Shown: positions 1-9,274, counted from the stretch's first letter. The stretch is 64,000 bases of DNA from Massilia sp. IC2-278 (GCF_020708045.1 NZ_JAJFES010000009.1:117649-181648), one strand, 5' to 3'. Program-made: numbers and translations. The notes: generated by a model not told the origin, from the letters alone.

Positions 1-822
1 GGCCATGTTCACGTTGTACAGGCGGATGCCGGTGGTGGTGTTGATCACGTTGTTCAGCTGGACCGTCATCGGCAAATTGTCGCGCCCGGCGAACACCAGG
101 CCCAGGATGTAGTCGTTCCACACGCCCGTCACCTGCATGATGGCCGCCACCACGATGATGGGCACGGACAAGGGCAGCACCACGTGCAGGAAGATGCGCC
201 AGAAGCCGCCGCCGTCGATGCGCGCCGCGTGGAACAATTCCTGCGGCAGGCTGGCGTAGTAATTCCGGAACAGCAGGGTCATCACCGGCATGCCGAAGAT
301 CAGGTGCACCAGCACGATGGCGGGCAAGGAGCCGAAGATGCCGGCGCCGGCCAGCAGGCGCACCAGCGGATAGATCATCACCTGCACCGGGATGAAGGCG
401 CCGGCCAGCAGCACGCCGAACAGCAGGTTCGCGCCGCGCGGACGCCAGAAGCTCAGCGCATAGCCGTTGATGGCGCCGACCAGGATCGGCAGGACCGTGC
501 TCGGCACCGTGATCGCCACCGAATTCCAGAAGCCACCGCGGATGCCTTCGCAGGAGGCGCCGGTGCAGACCTGGCTCCAGGCCTGGCGCCAGGGTTCGAT
601 CGTCCATTCGGTCGGCAGCGCCAGGATGGAGCCGGCGCGGATCTCGTCCATGCCCTTCAACGAAGTGACGAGCATCACGTACAGCGGCAGCAGGAAGAAC
701 AGCGCGGCGCCGAACAGGAAGACGTAGATGCCGACACGCGCCGGCGTGAAGTGGCGGCGGCGCGCACGGGCCGCAACGGGCACACGCACAACTGGGGTCT
801 GCAAGGTGGTCTGCGCCATCAT
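1..822 (-). CDS. Sugar ABC transporter permease, MalG-type (3' end outside the window)
   Basis: This is an inner-membrane permease subunit of a carbohydrate ABC importer. I read 274 codons from an ATG at 822, and the C-terminus runs off the left edge. A membrane segment follows a basic N-terminus at about residues 30-52, and several more hydrophobic segments follow. The ATPase-coupling EAA loop is visible at about residues 190-215 (HAARIDGGGFWRIFLHVVLP). The start overlaps the stop of the upstream permease gene by four bases (ATGA), which indicates translational coupling. With the neighbouring permease and binding protein it forms one operon, and the ATPase gene is probably just outside the window. 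The substrate assignment comes from the binding protein; the permease alone only says 'sugar'. Confidence 0.88.
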   Translation of the reverse strand, partial: MMAQTTLQTPVVRVPVAARARRRHFTPARVGIYVFLFGAALFFLLPLYVMLVTSLKGMDEIRAGSILALPTEWTIEPWRQAWSQVCTGASCEGIRGGFWNSVAITVPSTVLPILVGAINGYALSFWRPRGANLLFGVLLAGAFIPVQVMIYPLVRLLAGAGIFGSLPAIVLVHLIFGMPVMTLLFRNYYASLPQELFHAARIDGGGFWRIFLHVVLPLSVPIIVVAAIMQVTGVWNDYILGLVFAGRDNLPMTVQLNNVINTTTGIRLYNVNMA

Positions 823-1706
823 GCCCTGCCTCGTTCACGACTGCGGCGGCTGCGGGCATAGGCGTAAGGCGCCAGCAAGGCCACCACCGGTACCAGCAGC
901 ATGATCGCGCCGGCCGAGGCCAGGCCGATGTTCGAACGCAGGAACAAATGGTCCATGATGAACTTGGCCGGCACTTCGCTGGCCGTGCCGGGGCCGCCCT
1001 GGGTCATGGCGACCACGGCGTCATACAGCTTGACGACACTGGTGGCCAGCAGCAGGAACACGGTGGCGATTGTCGGCCACAGCATCGGCAAAATAATCGA
1101 TACGTAGACCCGCCAGGCCGGGATGCCGTCCAGGCGCGCCGCCTTCCAGATGTCGCCGTCGATGCCGCGCAGGCCGGCCAGCATCAGCGCCATCACCAGG
1201 CCTGCCGATTGCCAGACGGTGGCGATCACGATGGTGTAGATAGCCATGTCCTGGTCGACGATCCAGTCGAAGACAAAATCCGGGAAGCCCAGGCGCGCAA
1301 TGGCGCCGTCGATGCCGGTACCGGGTGTGAGCAGCCATTGCCACACCAGCCCGGTGGCCACGAAGGACATCGCGTACGGATACAGGAAGACGGTGCGCAG
1401 CACGCCCTCGCCGCTGACGTTCTGGTCGATGAAGACGGCGAGCAGGAAGCCGATCACCAGGCAGGCCAGGATGAACAGCAGGCCATACACGGCCAGGTTG
1501 TTCAGCGAGAGCATCCAGCGCTCGTTGTCGAACAGGCGCGTGTACTGCGTCATGCCGATGAATTTATCGGACGGGAAGGTGCGCGAGGCCGTGAACGAGG
1601 TGCGCAGGGTCCACGCCATCGTGCCGAGATAGGCAACGATGACGGTGAGCGCCATCGGCAGCAAGGCTGCATAGGGCATGGCCGCGCGGATCGGACGGGC
1701 CAGCAT
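819..1706 (-). CDS. Sugar ABC transporter permease, MalF/UgpA-type
   Basis: This 295-residue inner-membrane permease pairs with the MalG-type subunit downstream. It has a hydrophobic segment at residues 10-33, a short periplasmic region with the family-typical FIGMTQYTRLF stretch, and further segments. The EAA cytoplasmic loop lies near residues 190-215 (WKAARLDGIPAWRVYVSIILP). The length matches the family. One base separates its start from the stop of the solute-binding protein gene and four bases overlap the next gene, so the three genes are almost certainly cotranscribed leftward. Confidence 0.9.
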   Translation of the reverse strand: MLARPIRAAMPYAALLPMALTVIVAYLGTMAWTLRTSFTASRTFPSDKFIGMTQYTRLFDNERWMLSLNNLAVYGLLFILACLVIGFLLAVFIDQNVSGEGVLRTVFLYPYAMSFVATGLVWQWLLTPGTGIDGAIARLGFPDFVFDWIVDQDMAIYTIVIATVWQSAGLVMALMLAGLRGIDGDIWKAARLDGIPAWRVYVSIILPMLWPTIATVFLLLATSVVKLYDAVVAMTQGGPGTASEVPAKFIMDHLFLRSNIGLASAGAIMLLVPVVALLAPYAYARSRRSRERGRA

Positions 1707-1707
1707 C

Positions 1708-2988
1708 TTATTCCTGCAGCGCCGCGGCGAGGTTCTTCTGCGCCTTCTCGACCGTCATGTTGGTGTTCCAGTAGGCGGTCAGCACGTCCTGCATGGCGCC
1801 GTTCTGGTCCGGGGTCAGGTAGACCTCGGACACGCCCAGGTGGCGCGAGCGGTCCTTCATGATGGCGATGCCCTTCTGGGCGCAGGCGTCGGCTTGCGAG
1901 GCGTCGACATCGGTGCGCACCGGCACCGAGCCTTTGAGTTTACTGAAGGCGAGCTGGGTGTTCGGCGCCACCACCACGCTGGCCAGCAGCTTCTGCGCCT
2001 GCACCGCCTGCGCGTTGCGGGTCTTCGGGAACACGAAGACGTCGCCCTGCATCAGGTAAGGCGCGTTCGGCGCCAGGCCGGCGATGCAGCCGAACTGCTG
2101 GTCCGGCACCTGCTTCGCGGCCGTGAACTCGCCCTTGGCCCAGTCGCCCATGATCTGCATGCCGGCCTTGCCCGAGATGAGCATGGCAGTGGCGTCGTTC
2201 CAGTTGCGGCCGGGCGAGCGTGCATCCACATAGCTTTGCAGGCGTTTATACGCCAGCAGCACGTTGCGGAAGGCCGGCGAGGCGATGGCCTTCGGGTCGC
2301 GGTCGCGCAGCACCTTCAGGTACAGGTCCTTGCCGCCCAGGTTGGACAGCATGGCGGAAAACAGGATGGTCTCTTGCCAGGCCTGGCCGCCGTGGGCCAG
2401 GGGCACGATGCCGGCCGCCTTGAGCTTGTCGAGGGCGGCGAAGAATTCGGGGACGCTGGCGGGTTCTTTCGCAATGCCGGCTTTCTGGAACGCCGCCTTG
2501 GAATACCAGATCCAGGTCTGCATGTGGATGTTCAGCGGTACGGCATAGTAATGGCCGTCGACCTTGATCACGCTGACGATGGGTTCGGGCAGCAGCTTGT
2601 CCCAGTTCTGGGCGCGCGCCACGTCGTCGACGTTGTTCAGCATGCCCTGCTCGATGATGTCGAAGAACTGCTTCGAGGTGTTGAACTGGGCGGCGGTGGG
2701 CGGGTTGCCGCCGACGATGCGGTTGACGGTGACGGCGCGCGACTGGTCGCCGCCGGCGATCGCCGTGTCGACCCAGACGCCGCCGGCGGCGCGGTAGGCC
2801 TGGGCCACCTGCTTGACGGCGGCCGATTCGCCGCCCGAGGTCCACCAGTGGATGACTTCGGCCCGGGGCGCGCTAGCCCGCGGCGCCGAACTGGCTGCCG
2901 CCGCGCCGGCGCCGGCTGCGAGCGTGTTTGCGCTGGCGAACAAGGCCGCGCAGGCGCAGGCCAGCGCCCTATTCTGTGCTTTGTACAT
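1708..2988 (-). CDS. Periplasmic sugar-binding protein, probably glucose/mannose (GtsA-like)
   Basis: This is the solute-binding component of the importer (426 residues). A signal peptide with an Ala-rich h-region ends around residue 25, followed by a low-complexity Ala/Ser linker. The mature part begins EVIHWWTSGGESAAVKQ and contains VPLNIHMQTWIWY, LAHGGQAWQ and MQIMGDWAKGEF. From memory these match Pseudomonas GtsA-type glucose/mannose binding proteins (family 1 extracellular solute-binding proteins). Glucose or mannose is therefore the likely ligand, but the assignment is by resemblance only. The gene is first in the leftward operon, and LacI-type palindromes lie just upstream. Confidence 0.88.
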   Translation of the reverse strand: MYKAQNRALACACAALFASANTLAAGAGAAAASSAPRASAPRAEVIHWWTSGGESAAVKQVAQAYRAAGGVWVDTAIAGGDQSRAVTVNRIVGGNPPTAAQFNTSKQFFDIIEQGMLNNVDDVARAQNWDKLLPEPIVSVIKVDGHYYAVPLNIHMQTWIWYSKAAFQKAGIAKEPASVPEFFAALDKLKAAGIVPLAHGGQAWQETILFSAMLSNLGGKDLYLKVLRDRDPKAIASPAFRNVLLAYKRLQSYVDARSPGRNWNDATAMLISGKAGMQIMGDWAKGEFTAAKQVPDQQFGCIAGLAPNAPYLMQGDVFVFPKTRNAQAVQAQKLLASVVVAPNTQLAFSKLKGSVPVRTDVDASQADACAQKGIAIMKDRSRHLGVSEVYLTPDQNGAMQDVLTAYWNTNMTVEKAQKNLAAALQE

Positions 2989-3029
2989 CGTGTCTCCGAT
3001 CCATCGCCTGTCCTTGTCGGTACGTTTTT

Positions 3030-3152
3030 GGAAACGTTACCAGCGGCTTTGTCCGACTATAGCATCACGCGATTTTTTGTGTCAATTGATAACTTTTTTG
3101 TTTCTTGAGCAGTCGGTTGCTGTTTATGCAGAAACGTTGTGGTATCGTTTCC
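3030..3152. promoter_or_regulatory. Two LacI-family-like operators between the sugar importer and the antiporter
   Basis: Two inverted near-palindromes flank the divergent promoter region: GGAAACGTTACC at 3030-3041 and GGTATCGTTTCC at 3141-3152. Both are centred on a CG step, which is typical of LacI-family operators. A perfect inverted repeat, GAAACG-N9-CGTTTC, occupies 3131-3151. The spacing of about 110 bp would allow looping. No LacI-family gene is in the window, so the regulator is not seen. AT-rich sequence between the sites probably holds the promoters. Confidence 0.55.
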
Positions 3153-3217
3153 AACGCCTTCTTCCCTTGCAGTCAATACGGCGCCGGCTTACCATAAAAA
3201 AATATTTGGGAGACATT

Positions 3218-4429
3218 ATGCACACAGCCATGGGGACGACCGAGATCTTTTTGATCGCGATGCTCGTCATCTTTACCCTGCCCTACCTGATCTGGCGGCT
3301 GGGGAATACCGACTATTGGGCGCCGCTGGTCGTGGTGCAGATCATCACTGGCGTGCTGCTCGGCCCCGGCATCCTCGGCCGCGCCTATCCCGAGTATTAC
3401 AACTTCGTCTTCAACCCGCAGGTGATGGGCGCCATGAACGGCATCGCCTGGTGGGCCGTGATGCTGTTCGTGATGATCGCCGGGATCGAGCTGGACCTGA
3501 AAAAGGCTTGGGAACACCGGCGCGAGAGCATGATCACGGCTTCGCTGGCGCTCGGCACGCCGCTGGTGTTCGGCTGCATCGCCGCCGTGGGCATGCTCGG
3601 CTACGCCGGCTGGAAAGGCGCCCAGGCGCACGACTGGCAGTTCGTGCTGGGCGTGGGCATGGCCTGCGCGGTGACGGCGCTGCCGATCCTGATCCTGCTG
3701 ATGGAGAAGCTGGAGATCCTGCGCGAGCCGATCGGCCAGCGCATCCTGCGCTACGCCAGCCTGGACGACATCGCGATCTGGGGCGTGCTGGCCCTGATCC
3801 TGCTGGACTGGGACCGCGTCGGCCGCCAGCTCGGCTTCTTCCTGGTGTTCGGCATCGCCACCCTGCTGTTCCGGCGCCTGATGGCCTGGCTGGAAGAGCG
3901 CGACCGCTGGTATGCGATGCCGGTCTGGCTTGCCCTGTGCGCGCTGGCCGCCGACTGGGCCGGGCTGCACTTCATGGTCGGGGCCTTCCTGGCAGGCGCC
4001 GTGAGCGAAGCGTCGTGGTTCGACCAGAAGCGCCTCGACGCCCTGCGCCAGCACCTGCTGCTGACCTTCATGCCGGTCTACTTCCTGAGCACCGGCCTGA
4101 AGACCAACTGGGCGGTGGGCGGCTCGGCCGTGTTCGTGGCGGCGGCGGTGCTGCTGCTGGCGTCGGTGGCGGGCAAGCTGGCCGGCACCCACATCGCGGG
4201 ACGCATCCTGGGCTGGAGCCGCACCGAATCCTCGATCATCGGCTGGCTGCTGCAGACCAAGGCGCTGATCATGATCATCTTCGCCAACATCCTGCTCGAC
4301 AAGGGCGTGATCACCAACGAAACCTTCACCGCCCTGCTCCTGATGGCGATCGGCAGCACCATGCTGACGGTGCCGGTGGTGTATCCGAAGCTGCGGGCGG
4401 CGGCGCAGCTGGTGTTCAAGACGAGTTGA
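3218..4429 (+). CDS. CPA2-type cation:proton antiporter (NhaP/KefB-like membrane domain)
   Basis: This 403-residue polytopic inner-membrane protein probably exchanges Na+ or K+ for protons. I chose the ATG at 3218 because GGGAGA sits just upstream; a longer open frame to the left is upstream non-coding sequence. About 11-13 hydrophobic segments are visible. Characteristic stretches include ITGVLLGPGILG near residue 45, IAGIELDLKKAW near 90, YASLDDIAIWGVLAL near 175 (the conserved Asp pair of the ion-binding region), and FMVGAFLAGAVS. No C-terminal TrkA-N/RCK domain is present. It is divergent from the sugar importer and shares its regulatory region. Confidence 0.88.
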   Translation: MHTAMGTTEIFLIAMLVIFTLPYLIWRLGNTDYWAPLVVVQIITGVLLGPGILGRAYPEYYNFVFNPQVMGAMNGIAWWAVMLFVMIAGIELDLKKAWEHRRESMITASLALGTPLVFGCIAAVGMLGYAGWKGAQAHDWQFVLGVGMACAVTALPILILLMEKLEILREPIGQRILRYASLDDIAIWGVLALILLDWDRVGRQLGFFLVFGIATLLFRRLMAWLEERDRWYAMPVWLALCALAADWAGLHFMVGAFLAGAVSEASWFDQKRLDALRQHLLLTFMPVYFLSTGLKTNWAVGGSAVFVAAAVLLLASVAGKLAGTHIAGRILGWSRTESSIIGWLLQTKALIMIIFANILLDKGVITNETFTALLLMAIGSTMLTVPVVYPKLRAAAQLVFKTS

Positions 4430-4478
4430 GTCGATCAGCGCGCGGGCCGATCCATCTAAATCGGCCTGCGGCGGCAAC

Positions 4479-4702
4479 CGTACGGTGGGGTCATTGATGC
4501 TGGGGGCATCAATGACAAAGTGCCCACGCGGTTACGGGCGTGTCCTTCTTGCGTCGGCTGCGGAACGTCGCTCGCGACATATCCGATGAACGAAAAACCA
4601 TGCATGGCGCCGGGCCAAGCTCCACGTCAGCGGGCGAAAAGTCGCCGCACGCAGTGCAAGGATAGACACGTAACCGCGTGGGCACGGGGTGCCCACCTTA
4701 CG
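4479..4702. repeat. Intergenic palindromic repeat element, copy 1 (GGGTGGGCAC family)
   Basis: This fills the roughly 310-base gap between the antiporter and the HD-GYP gene. The right terminus (4671-4702) contains CCGCGTGGGCACGGGGTGCC and ends CTTACG. The left terminus (4479-4526) is its inverted counterpart, but the central hairpin is interrupted by a perfect 10-bp inverted repeat, TCATTGATGC (4491-4500) and GCATCAATGA (4506-4515). The same termini occur at 17556-17743 and, degenerate, at 26871-26924. No coding sequence is seen inside. Confidence 0.65.
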
Positions 4703-4741
4703 ATCCTTGCAGCGGGCCAGGCTTGCTGCCGCGGGCTGCGG

Positions 4742-6112
4742 TTACAACTCCACCCGCGCCACCGCTTCCTTCAACGCCGCAAAGCAGCGCGCATCGAGCG
4801 CGGTGCCGACGGTCTTTTCCATCATGGCCAGCGCCTCCAGCGGCGGGATCGCCCTGCGGTACGGCCGCTCGGCGGTGATGGCGTCGAAGATATCCGCGGT
4901 GGTGATGATGCGCGTTTCCAGGTCGATCTCGTCGGCCACCAGGCCGCGCGGGTAGCCGCCGCCGTCGAGCCGCTCGTGGTGGGCGCCGGCGATGCGGCCC
5001 AGTTCGGCAAAGGCGGCGATCCGCGACAGGATGATCTCGGTGAACTCGGCATGGCGGCGCACCGCAGCCCATTCGTCGCGGTCGAGCGCGCCAGGCTTGT
5101 CGAGGATGCTGTTGCTCACACCGAGTTTGCCGACGTCGTGCAGCAGCGCACCGCGTTTCAGCCAGCGCCGCCGTTCGGGCGACAGGCCGAGCGCCTCGCC
5201 GATCATGTCGGTGTACAGCGCCACGCGCGCGCTGTGGCCGCCGGTATAGGGGCTCTTCGAGTCGACCACCTGGCCGAAGGCGGTGGCGATGTCGTCCAGG
5301 TAGTCGTCGTCGATCGGCATGGTGTGCTCGGCCGGCTCCATGGCGAACACGGTCGCATCCAGCCCCGGGTCGGCCAGCATGGTCCAGAAATCGTCGCTGG
5401 CGGCCACCTCGCCAAAGCAGCGCACCAGCTCCGGGTCGAGCCAGGTGCCGTTGCGGTGGCGCAGTTCGGCCAGGGCCGCGGCCTTGCCGCCGGCCGTGTG
5501 GAACACGTCGACCAGCTGGGCCAGCATGGCGATGCGCGCGTACACGGGAATCGCCTCGCCCTTCAGGCGCGCCGGCTTGCCCTTGCCGTTGTAGTGTTCA
5601 TCAAGGCTGTAGATGCCGGCCGCCACGGATTCGGGAAAGCGCAGCAGGCGCGCGATCTCGGCGCCGCGCGAGCAGCGCGTGACGATCAGTTCCTGGGCCG
5701 TGCTGCGGCCTTCGCGCAGCATGGTCAGCACGGCGCGGAAGCGCTCGGACAGGCCGGCCTTCAGGCCGGTGTGCTTGAGGACGAAGGCGATCAGGTCCGG
5801 CGTGCTGTCGCGCACCGCCTTGAAGTCGCGCTTGAAGCCGAGGTCGTCGGTCAGGTACAACTCGCAGATGCGCGCCGCGTTGCTGCTGCAGCCGACGTCC
5901 TTCAGCAGCAGCGTGTAGTAGAGCTCCCACAGCTGTTGCCCGTTCAGTCCGGCCATGGCGCCGACGCGCATGCCGATCCAGCACGAGCGCACGCAATGGC
6001 CCTCGGGCTGGCCCTCGGTCAGGTCGAGGGCGTAGCTGAGCGACCCGATCAGCTCGGACAGCTTGAGCGAGCCGGCGGCGGTATGCACCAGCGCATCGGG
6101 GAATCGGTCCAT
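4742..6112 (-). CDS. HD-GYP domain protein, probable cyclic-di-GMP phosphodiesterase
   Basis: This 456-residue cytoplasmic protein has a canonical C-terminal HD-GYP domain. Metal-binding HD is in LLHDVGKLG near residue 326, HH in GAHHERLDGGGYPRGL near 380, and the GYP signature itself is in that stretch. Known HD-GYP enzymes hydrolyse cyclic-di-GMP. The N-terminal half holds a degenerate second HD-like region (YYTLLLKDVGCSS) in which Lys replaces the His of the HD pair, so only the C-terminal copy is likely catalytic. No membrane segment or receiver domain is present. It is divergent from the hybrid kinase gene. Confidence 0.87.
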   Translation of the reverse strand: MDRFPDALVHTAAGSLKLSELIGSLSYALDLTEGQPEGHCVRSCWIGMRVGAMAGLNGQQLWELYYTLLLKDVGCSSNAARICELYLTDDLGFKRDFKAVRDSTPDLIAFVLKHTGLKAGLSERFRAVLTMLREGRSTAQELIVTRCSRGAEIARLLRFPESVAAGIYSLDEHYNGKGKPARLKGEAIPVYARIAMLAQLVDVFHTAGGKAAALAELRHRNGTWLDPELVRCFGEVAASDDFWTMLADPGLDATVFAMEPAEHTMPIDDDYLDDIATAFGQVVDSKSPYTGGHSARVALYTDMIGEALGLSPERRRWLKRGALLHDVGKLGVSNSILDKPGALDRDEWAAVRRHAEFTEIILSRIAAFAELGRIAGAHHERLDGGGYPRGLVADEIDLETRIITTADIFDAITAERPYRRAIPPLEALAMMEKTVGTALDARCFAALKEAVARVEL

Positions 6113-6429
6113 GGCGGGGAATTTCTGTGTGGAAATAATTCATTCTACGCGACACGACCCGTGCGCACGATTGACAACCCCTAATGTCAAAAATACTGGA
6201 CGAAGCGTGTTGTTTTGCCGCATACATGCGCCACGGTTTATTGTAGAGCTTGCCAGCTTGCCGTTTTGCCACGCGACCGTATTTGCATGGATATGGTAAA
6301 TTGCTGGATTACCAATACCGCGCTATTGCCATTGCTTGCCCTCGCTCGCCGGCGCAACAGGACACGACGGCATGCACCGGACATCGGCAGCGCAGTCGTG
6401 CCGGCCCTTCTTGTACTGACTGGACCACC
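6113..6429. other. Divergent intergenic region between the HD-GYP and hybrid kinase genes
   Basis: These 317 bases separate two divergent genes and must hold both promoters. The stretch is less GC-rich than its neighbours (for example around 6180-6320). Open reading runs through part of it in frame with the kinase, but the sequence there is not protein-like. I see no clear operator or hairpin. Confidence 0.4.
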
Positions 6430-8793
6430 TTGAATTCGCGACACAGCTTTCTCGCCGGCGGCGGCGACATGGGCGCACTCATGCGCGAGCACGACTGGCG
6501 CCACCATCCGCTCGGCACGCCGGATACCTGGCCCTCCACGCTGAAGACCCTGGTCCGCCTCCTGCTGTCGAGCAACCACCCGATGTTCATCTGGTGGGGC
6601 GAGGACCTGATCCAGTTCTACAACGACGCCTACCGCCAGACCCTGGGGCCGGAACGCCATCCGCAGGCGCTCGGCGCGCCCGGCCGGCAATGCTGGGCCG
6701 AGGCCTGGTACCTGATCGGGCCCGACATCGAACGCGTGATGGCCGGCGGATCGACCTGGTACGAAGACCGCCTGGTGCCGCTCACCCGCAACGGCGTGCG
6801 CGACAATATCTGGTGGACCTATGGCTACAGCCCGATCGAGGACGAAGCGGGAATCCGCGGCGTGCTCGTGATCTGCAAGGAAGTCACCGAGGAACACCTG
6901 CTGCGCGAGCGGCTGGAGCAGACCAACCACGCCCTGATCGAGACCATGGACGAAGGCTTCTGCCTGATCGACATGGTGCGCGACGAAACCGGGCGCGCCG
7001 TCGACTACGAATTCGTCGAGGTCAACAAGGCCTTCTCGCAGCAGACCGGCCTGCGCGATTGCGTGGGGCGGCGTGCGCGCGAGCTGGTGCCGGGGCTGGA
7101 GCAGCGCTGGATCGACATCTACGACGAGATCGCCGTCACCGGCGAAGCGCGCCGCTTCGTCGAGGGCTCGTCGGCGATGGGCCGCTGGTTCAGCGTCTAC
7201 GCCAGCCGCATCCGGCATCCCGGCGGGCGCCGCGTGGCCCTGCTGTTCACCGACATCACCGAGCGCAAGCAGACCGAGGAAGCGCTGCGCGAGAGCGAGG
7301 CGAAGTTCCGCACCATCGCCGACGCCATGCCGCAGATGATCTGGTCGGCCACGCCCGACGGCCGCTTCGACTATGCCAACGCAGGCTGGCGCGATTTTGC
7401 CGGCGTGGCGCCGGAGTCGCTCCACGGCGCCGGCTGGAAGGCCCTGGCCGATCCCGACGAGCTGCCGGCCCTGCACGCCGCCTGGTTCGCCTCGCAGGAC
7501 GGCGGCGCGCCGTTCGAGATCGAGCACCACGCGCGCCACCGCAGCGGCGAATGGCGCTGGGTGCTGACGCGCGCGCTGCCGGTGCGCGACGCCGATGGCC
7601 GCATCCTGCGCTGGATGGGCACCATGACCGACATCCACGACCAGAAGACCATCTCCGAGGAACTCAGGCTGGCGAACAGCCGCAAGGACGAGTTCCTGGC
7701 GATGCTGGCCCACGAACTGCGCAACCCGCTGGCGCCGATCAGCACCGCGGCCCAGATCCTGAAGTTGTCGGGAAGCGACCCGAAGCGCCTGGCGCATGCG
7801 AGCGACGTGATCGGGCGCCAGGTGCGCCACATGGTCGAGCTGGTCGACGACTTGCTGGACGTGTCGCGCGTGAACCGCGGCCTGGCCGAACTGGAACGCG
7901 TCGAGGTCGACATGCGCACGGTACTGCACGGCGCGCTGGAACAGGCGCGTCCGCTGATCGAGCGCCAGCGCCATACCCTGGTGGAGGAAGTGGGGCCGGG
8001 CAGCGCCATCGTCATCGGCGACAGCAAGCGCCTGGTGCAGGTGCTGGCGAACCTGCTGACCAACGCCGCGAAGTACACGCCGGAAGGCGGACGCATCGCG
8101 GTCGCGCTGTCCACCACGCTTGATGAAGTGCGGCTGTCGGTGCGCGACAACGGCATCGGCATCGAGGCGCCCCTGCTGCCGCACGTGTTCGACCTGTTCA
8201 CCCAGGCCAAGCGCACCCCGGACCGCTCGCATGGCGGCCTCGGTCTCGGCCTGGCCCTGGTGCGCAGCATGATCGTGCTGCACGGCGGCCGCGTGGAAGC
8301 CGACAGCGCCGGCCTGGGCCAGGGCAGCTGCTTCACGGTGATCCTGCCGCGCCATGCGCCGGCGGCGGCTGGCGATACGGGCGGCGATGGCGCGCCGCTG
8401 CCGGCGCAGGCGGCCGGGCAGCCGGCGCCGCTGCTTGTGCCGCGGCGCGTGCTGATCGTCGACGACAACCGCGACGCCGCCGAATCGCTGTGCGTGGTGC
8501 TGAACGCGGCCGGGCACAGCGTGGCGGTGGAAACGACGCCCGAAGCCGCGCTGGCGCGCGCGGCCGGCGAAGCCATCGACGTCTACCTGCTCGACATCGG
8601 CCTGCCCGGCATGGACGGCCACCGCCTGGTCGAGCACCTGCGCGCCATGCCGAATGCCGCCGATGCGCGGATGATCGCGCTCAGCGGCTACGGCCAGGCC
8701 CGGGACATCGAGGCCTCGAAGCGGGCCGGCTTCGACGCCCACCTGGTCAAACCTGTCGAACTGCCGCAACTGCTCGCCCTGCTGGAGAGCTGA
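6430..8793 (+). CDS. Hybrid sensor histidine kinase / response regulator with PAS domains
   Basis: This 787-residue, apparently soluble hybrid kinase has three PAS-like sensory segments (about 30-150, 160-285 and 290-415). A HisKA domain follows with the H-box [16 protein letters not shown] near residue 425, then an HATPase_c domain with N-box NLLTNAAKYTPEGG and G-boxes DNGIGI and GGLGLGLALV. The C-terminal receiver has its phospho-acceptor Asp in YLLDIGLPGMDG near residue 723. I prefer TTG 6430 because the conserved opening FLAGGGDMGALMREHDW is kept; ATG 6469 is the alternative. No HPt domain is present. PAS1 (YxPxPxW-type: RHHPLGTPDTWP) is typical of light- or redox-type kinases, but no cofactor site is evident. 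Confidence 0.88.
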   Translation: MNSRHSFLAGGGDMGALMREHDWRHHPLGTPDTWPSTLKTLVRLLLSSNHPMFIWWGEDLIQFYNDAYRQTLGPERHPQALGAPGRQCWAEAWYLIGPDIERVMAGGSTWYEDRLVPLTRNGVRDNIWWTYGYSPIEDEAGIRGVLVICKEVTEEHLLRERLEQTNHALIETMDEGFCLIDMVRDETGRAVDYEFVEVNKAFSQQTGLRDCVGRRARELVPGLEQRWIDIYDEIAVTGEARRFVEGSSAMGRWFSVYASRIRHPGGRRVALLFTDITERKQTEEALRESEAKFRTIADAMPQMIWSATPDGRFDYANAGWRDFAGVAPESLHGAGWKALADPDELPALHAAWFASQDGGAPFEIEHHARHRSGEWRWVLTRALPVRDADGRILRWMGTMTDIHDQKTISEELRLANSRKDEFLAMLAHELRNPLAPISTAAQILKLSGSDPKRLAHASDVIGRQVRHMVELVDDLLDVSRVNRGLAELERVEVDMRTVLHGALEQARPLIERQRHTLVEEVGPGSAIVIGDSKRLVQVLANLLTNAAKYTPEGGRIAVALSTTLDEVRLSVRDNGIGIEAPLLPHVFDLFTQAKRTPDRSHGGLGLGLALVRSMIVLHGGRVEADSAGLGQGSCFTVILPRHAPAAAGDTGGDGAPLPAQAAGQPAPLLVPRRVLIVDDNRDAAESLCVVLNAAGHSVAVETTPEAALARAAGEAIDVYLLDIGLPGMDGHRLVEHLRAMPNAADARMIALSGYGQARDIEASKRAGFDAHLVKPVELPQLLALLES

Positions 8794-8800
8794 AACACCA

Positions 8801-8820
8801 GGGCCGCCCTTTGGCGGCCC
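8801..8820. terminator. Hairpin after the hybrid kinase gene
   Basis: A perfect GGGCCGCC-CTTT-GGCGGCCC stem-loop lies eight bases after the kinase stop. It lacks a T-run, so termination is plausible but not assured. Confidence 0.4.
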
Positions 8821-8893
8821 ATACCGGATTCACGAAAACGCTTGTTTCGTCCTGCAAACCCGTTGCTGTCGAGTAGGCCCAGGCCTACACGGA

Positions 8894-9274
8894 TTACTTG
8901 TCGTTCTTGTGGCTTTGCGAGCCTGCCCTGGCATGCTGCTCCGGCGTGCCGCCGCGCGTGGCATTGCCCTGGCCGCCGCCCTGGCCGCCCTGGTTTCCGC
9001 CCTCGCCGCTACCTTGACCTCTGCCGCTTTGCTGGCTGCCGCCGCCGCCGCTCTGGTTATTGCCGTCGTTCTTGTGGCTCATCGAGCCTGCACGGCGTGC
9101 CTCTTCCGACGAGAATTCATGCGCATTTCCCGAGGCATGCGCCGCGCGCCCGCCTTCGCTGGCGATCTCGCGCTGGCGTTGCGGGTCCATCGATGCGAAG
9201 CCGCGGTTGCTGGTGTCGCCTGCCTGCTTGTTGCCCTGATTGCCGTTGTTACCGCCCTGGTTGTTCGATGCCAT
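8894..9274 (-). CDS. KGG-type general stress protein (YciG/Con-10 family)
   Basis: This 126-residue, very hydrophilic protein is rich in Gly, Asn and Gln and carries KGG-type repeats. The clear core is RGFASMDPQRQREIASEGG followed by an EFSSEEARRAGSMSHK repeat. A degenerate copy (GGTPEQHARAGSQSHK) is at the C-terminus. Relatives are stress-induced, intrinsically disordered proteins such as E. coli YciG and fungal Con-10; their molecular role is unknown. A strong Shine-Dalgarno (AGGAGGT) precedes the ATG. It sits between two hybrid kinases, hinting that it may be part of their stress output. Confidence 0.85.
   Translation of the reverse strand: MASNNQGGNNGNQGNKQAGDTSNRGFASMDPQRQREIASEGGRAAHASGNAHEFSSEEARRAGSMSHKNDGNNQSGGGGSQQSGRGQGSGEGGNQGGQGGGQGNATRGGTPEQHARAGSQSHKNDK

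Noticed and set aside
184..861. Rightward open frame at the left edge
   Set aside because: It is the antisense shadow of the MalG-type permease, which has a full EAA loop and membrane segments.
2813..3217. N-terminal extension of the antiporter frame upstream of 3218
   Set aside because: It crosses the divergent promoter region and operators and is not membrane-like; ATG 3218 has a proper ribosome-binding site.
6238..8769. An 843-residue open frame antisense to the hybrid kinase, and similar long antisense frames opposite most GC-rich genes
   Set aside because: It is rich in Arg, Gln, His and Ala with no domain, and it mirrors third-position GC bias of the real gene on the other strand.
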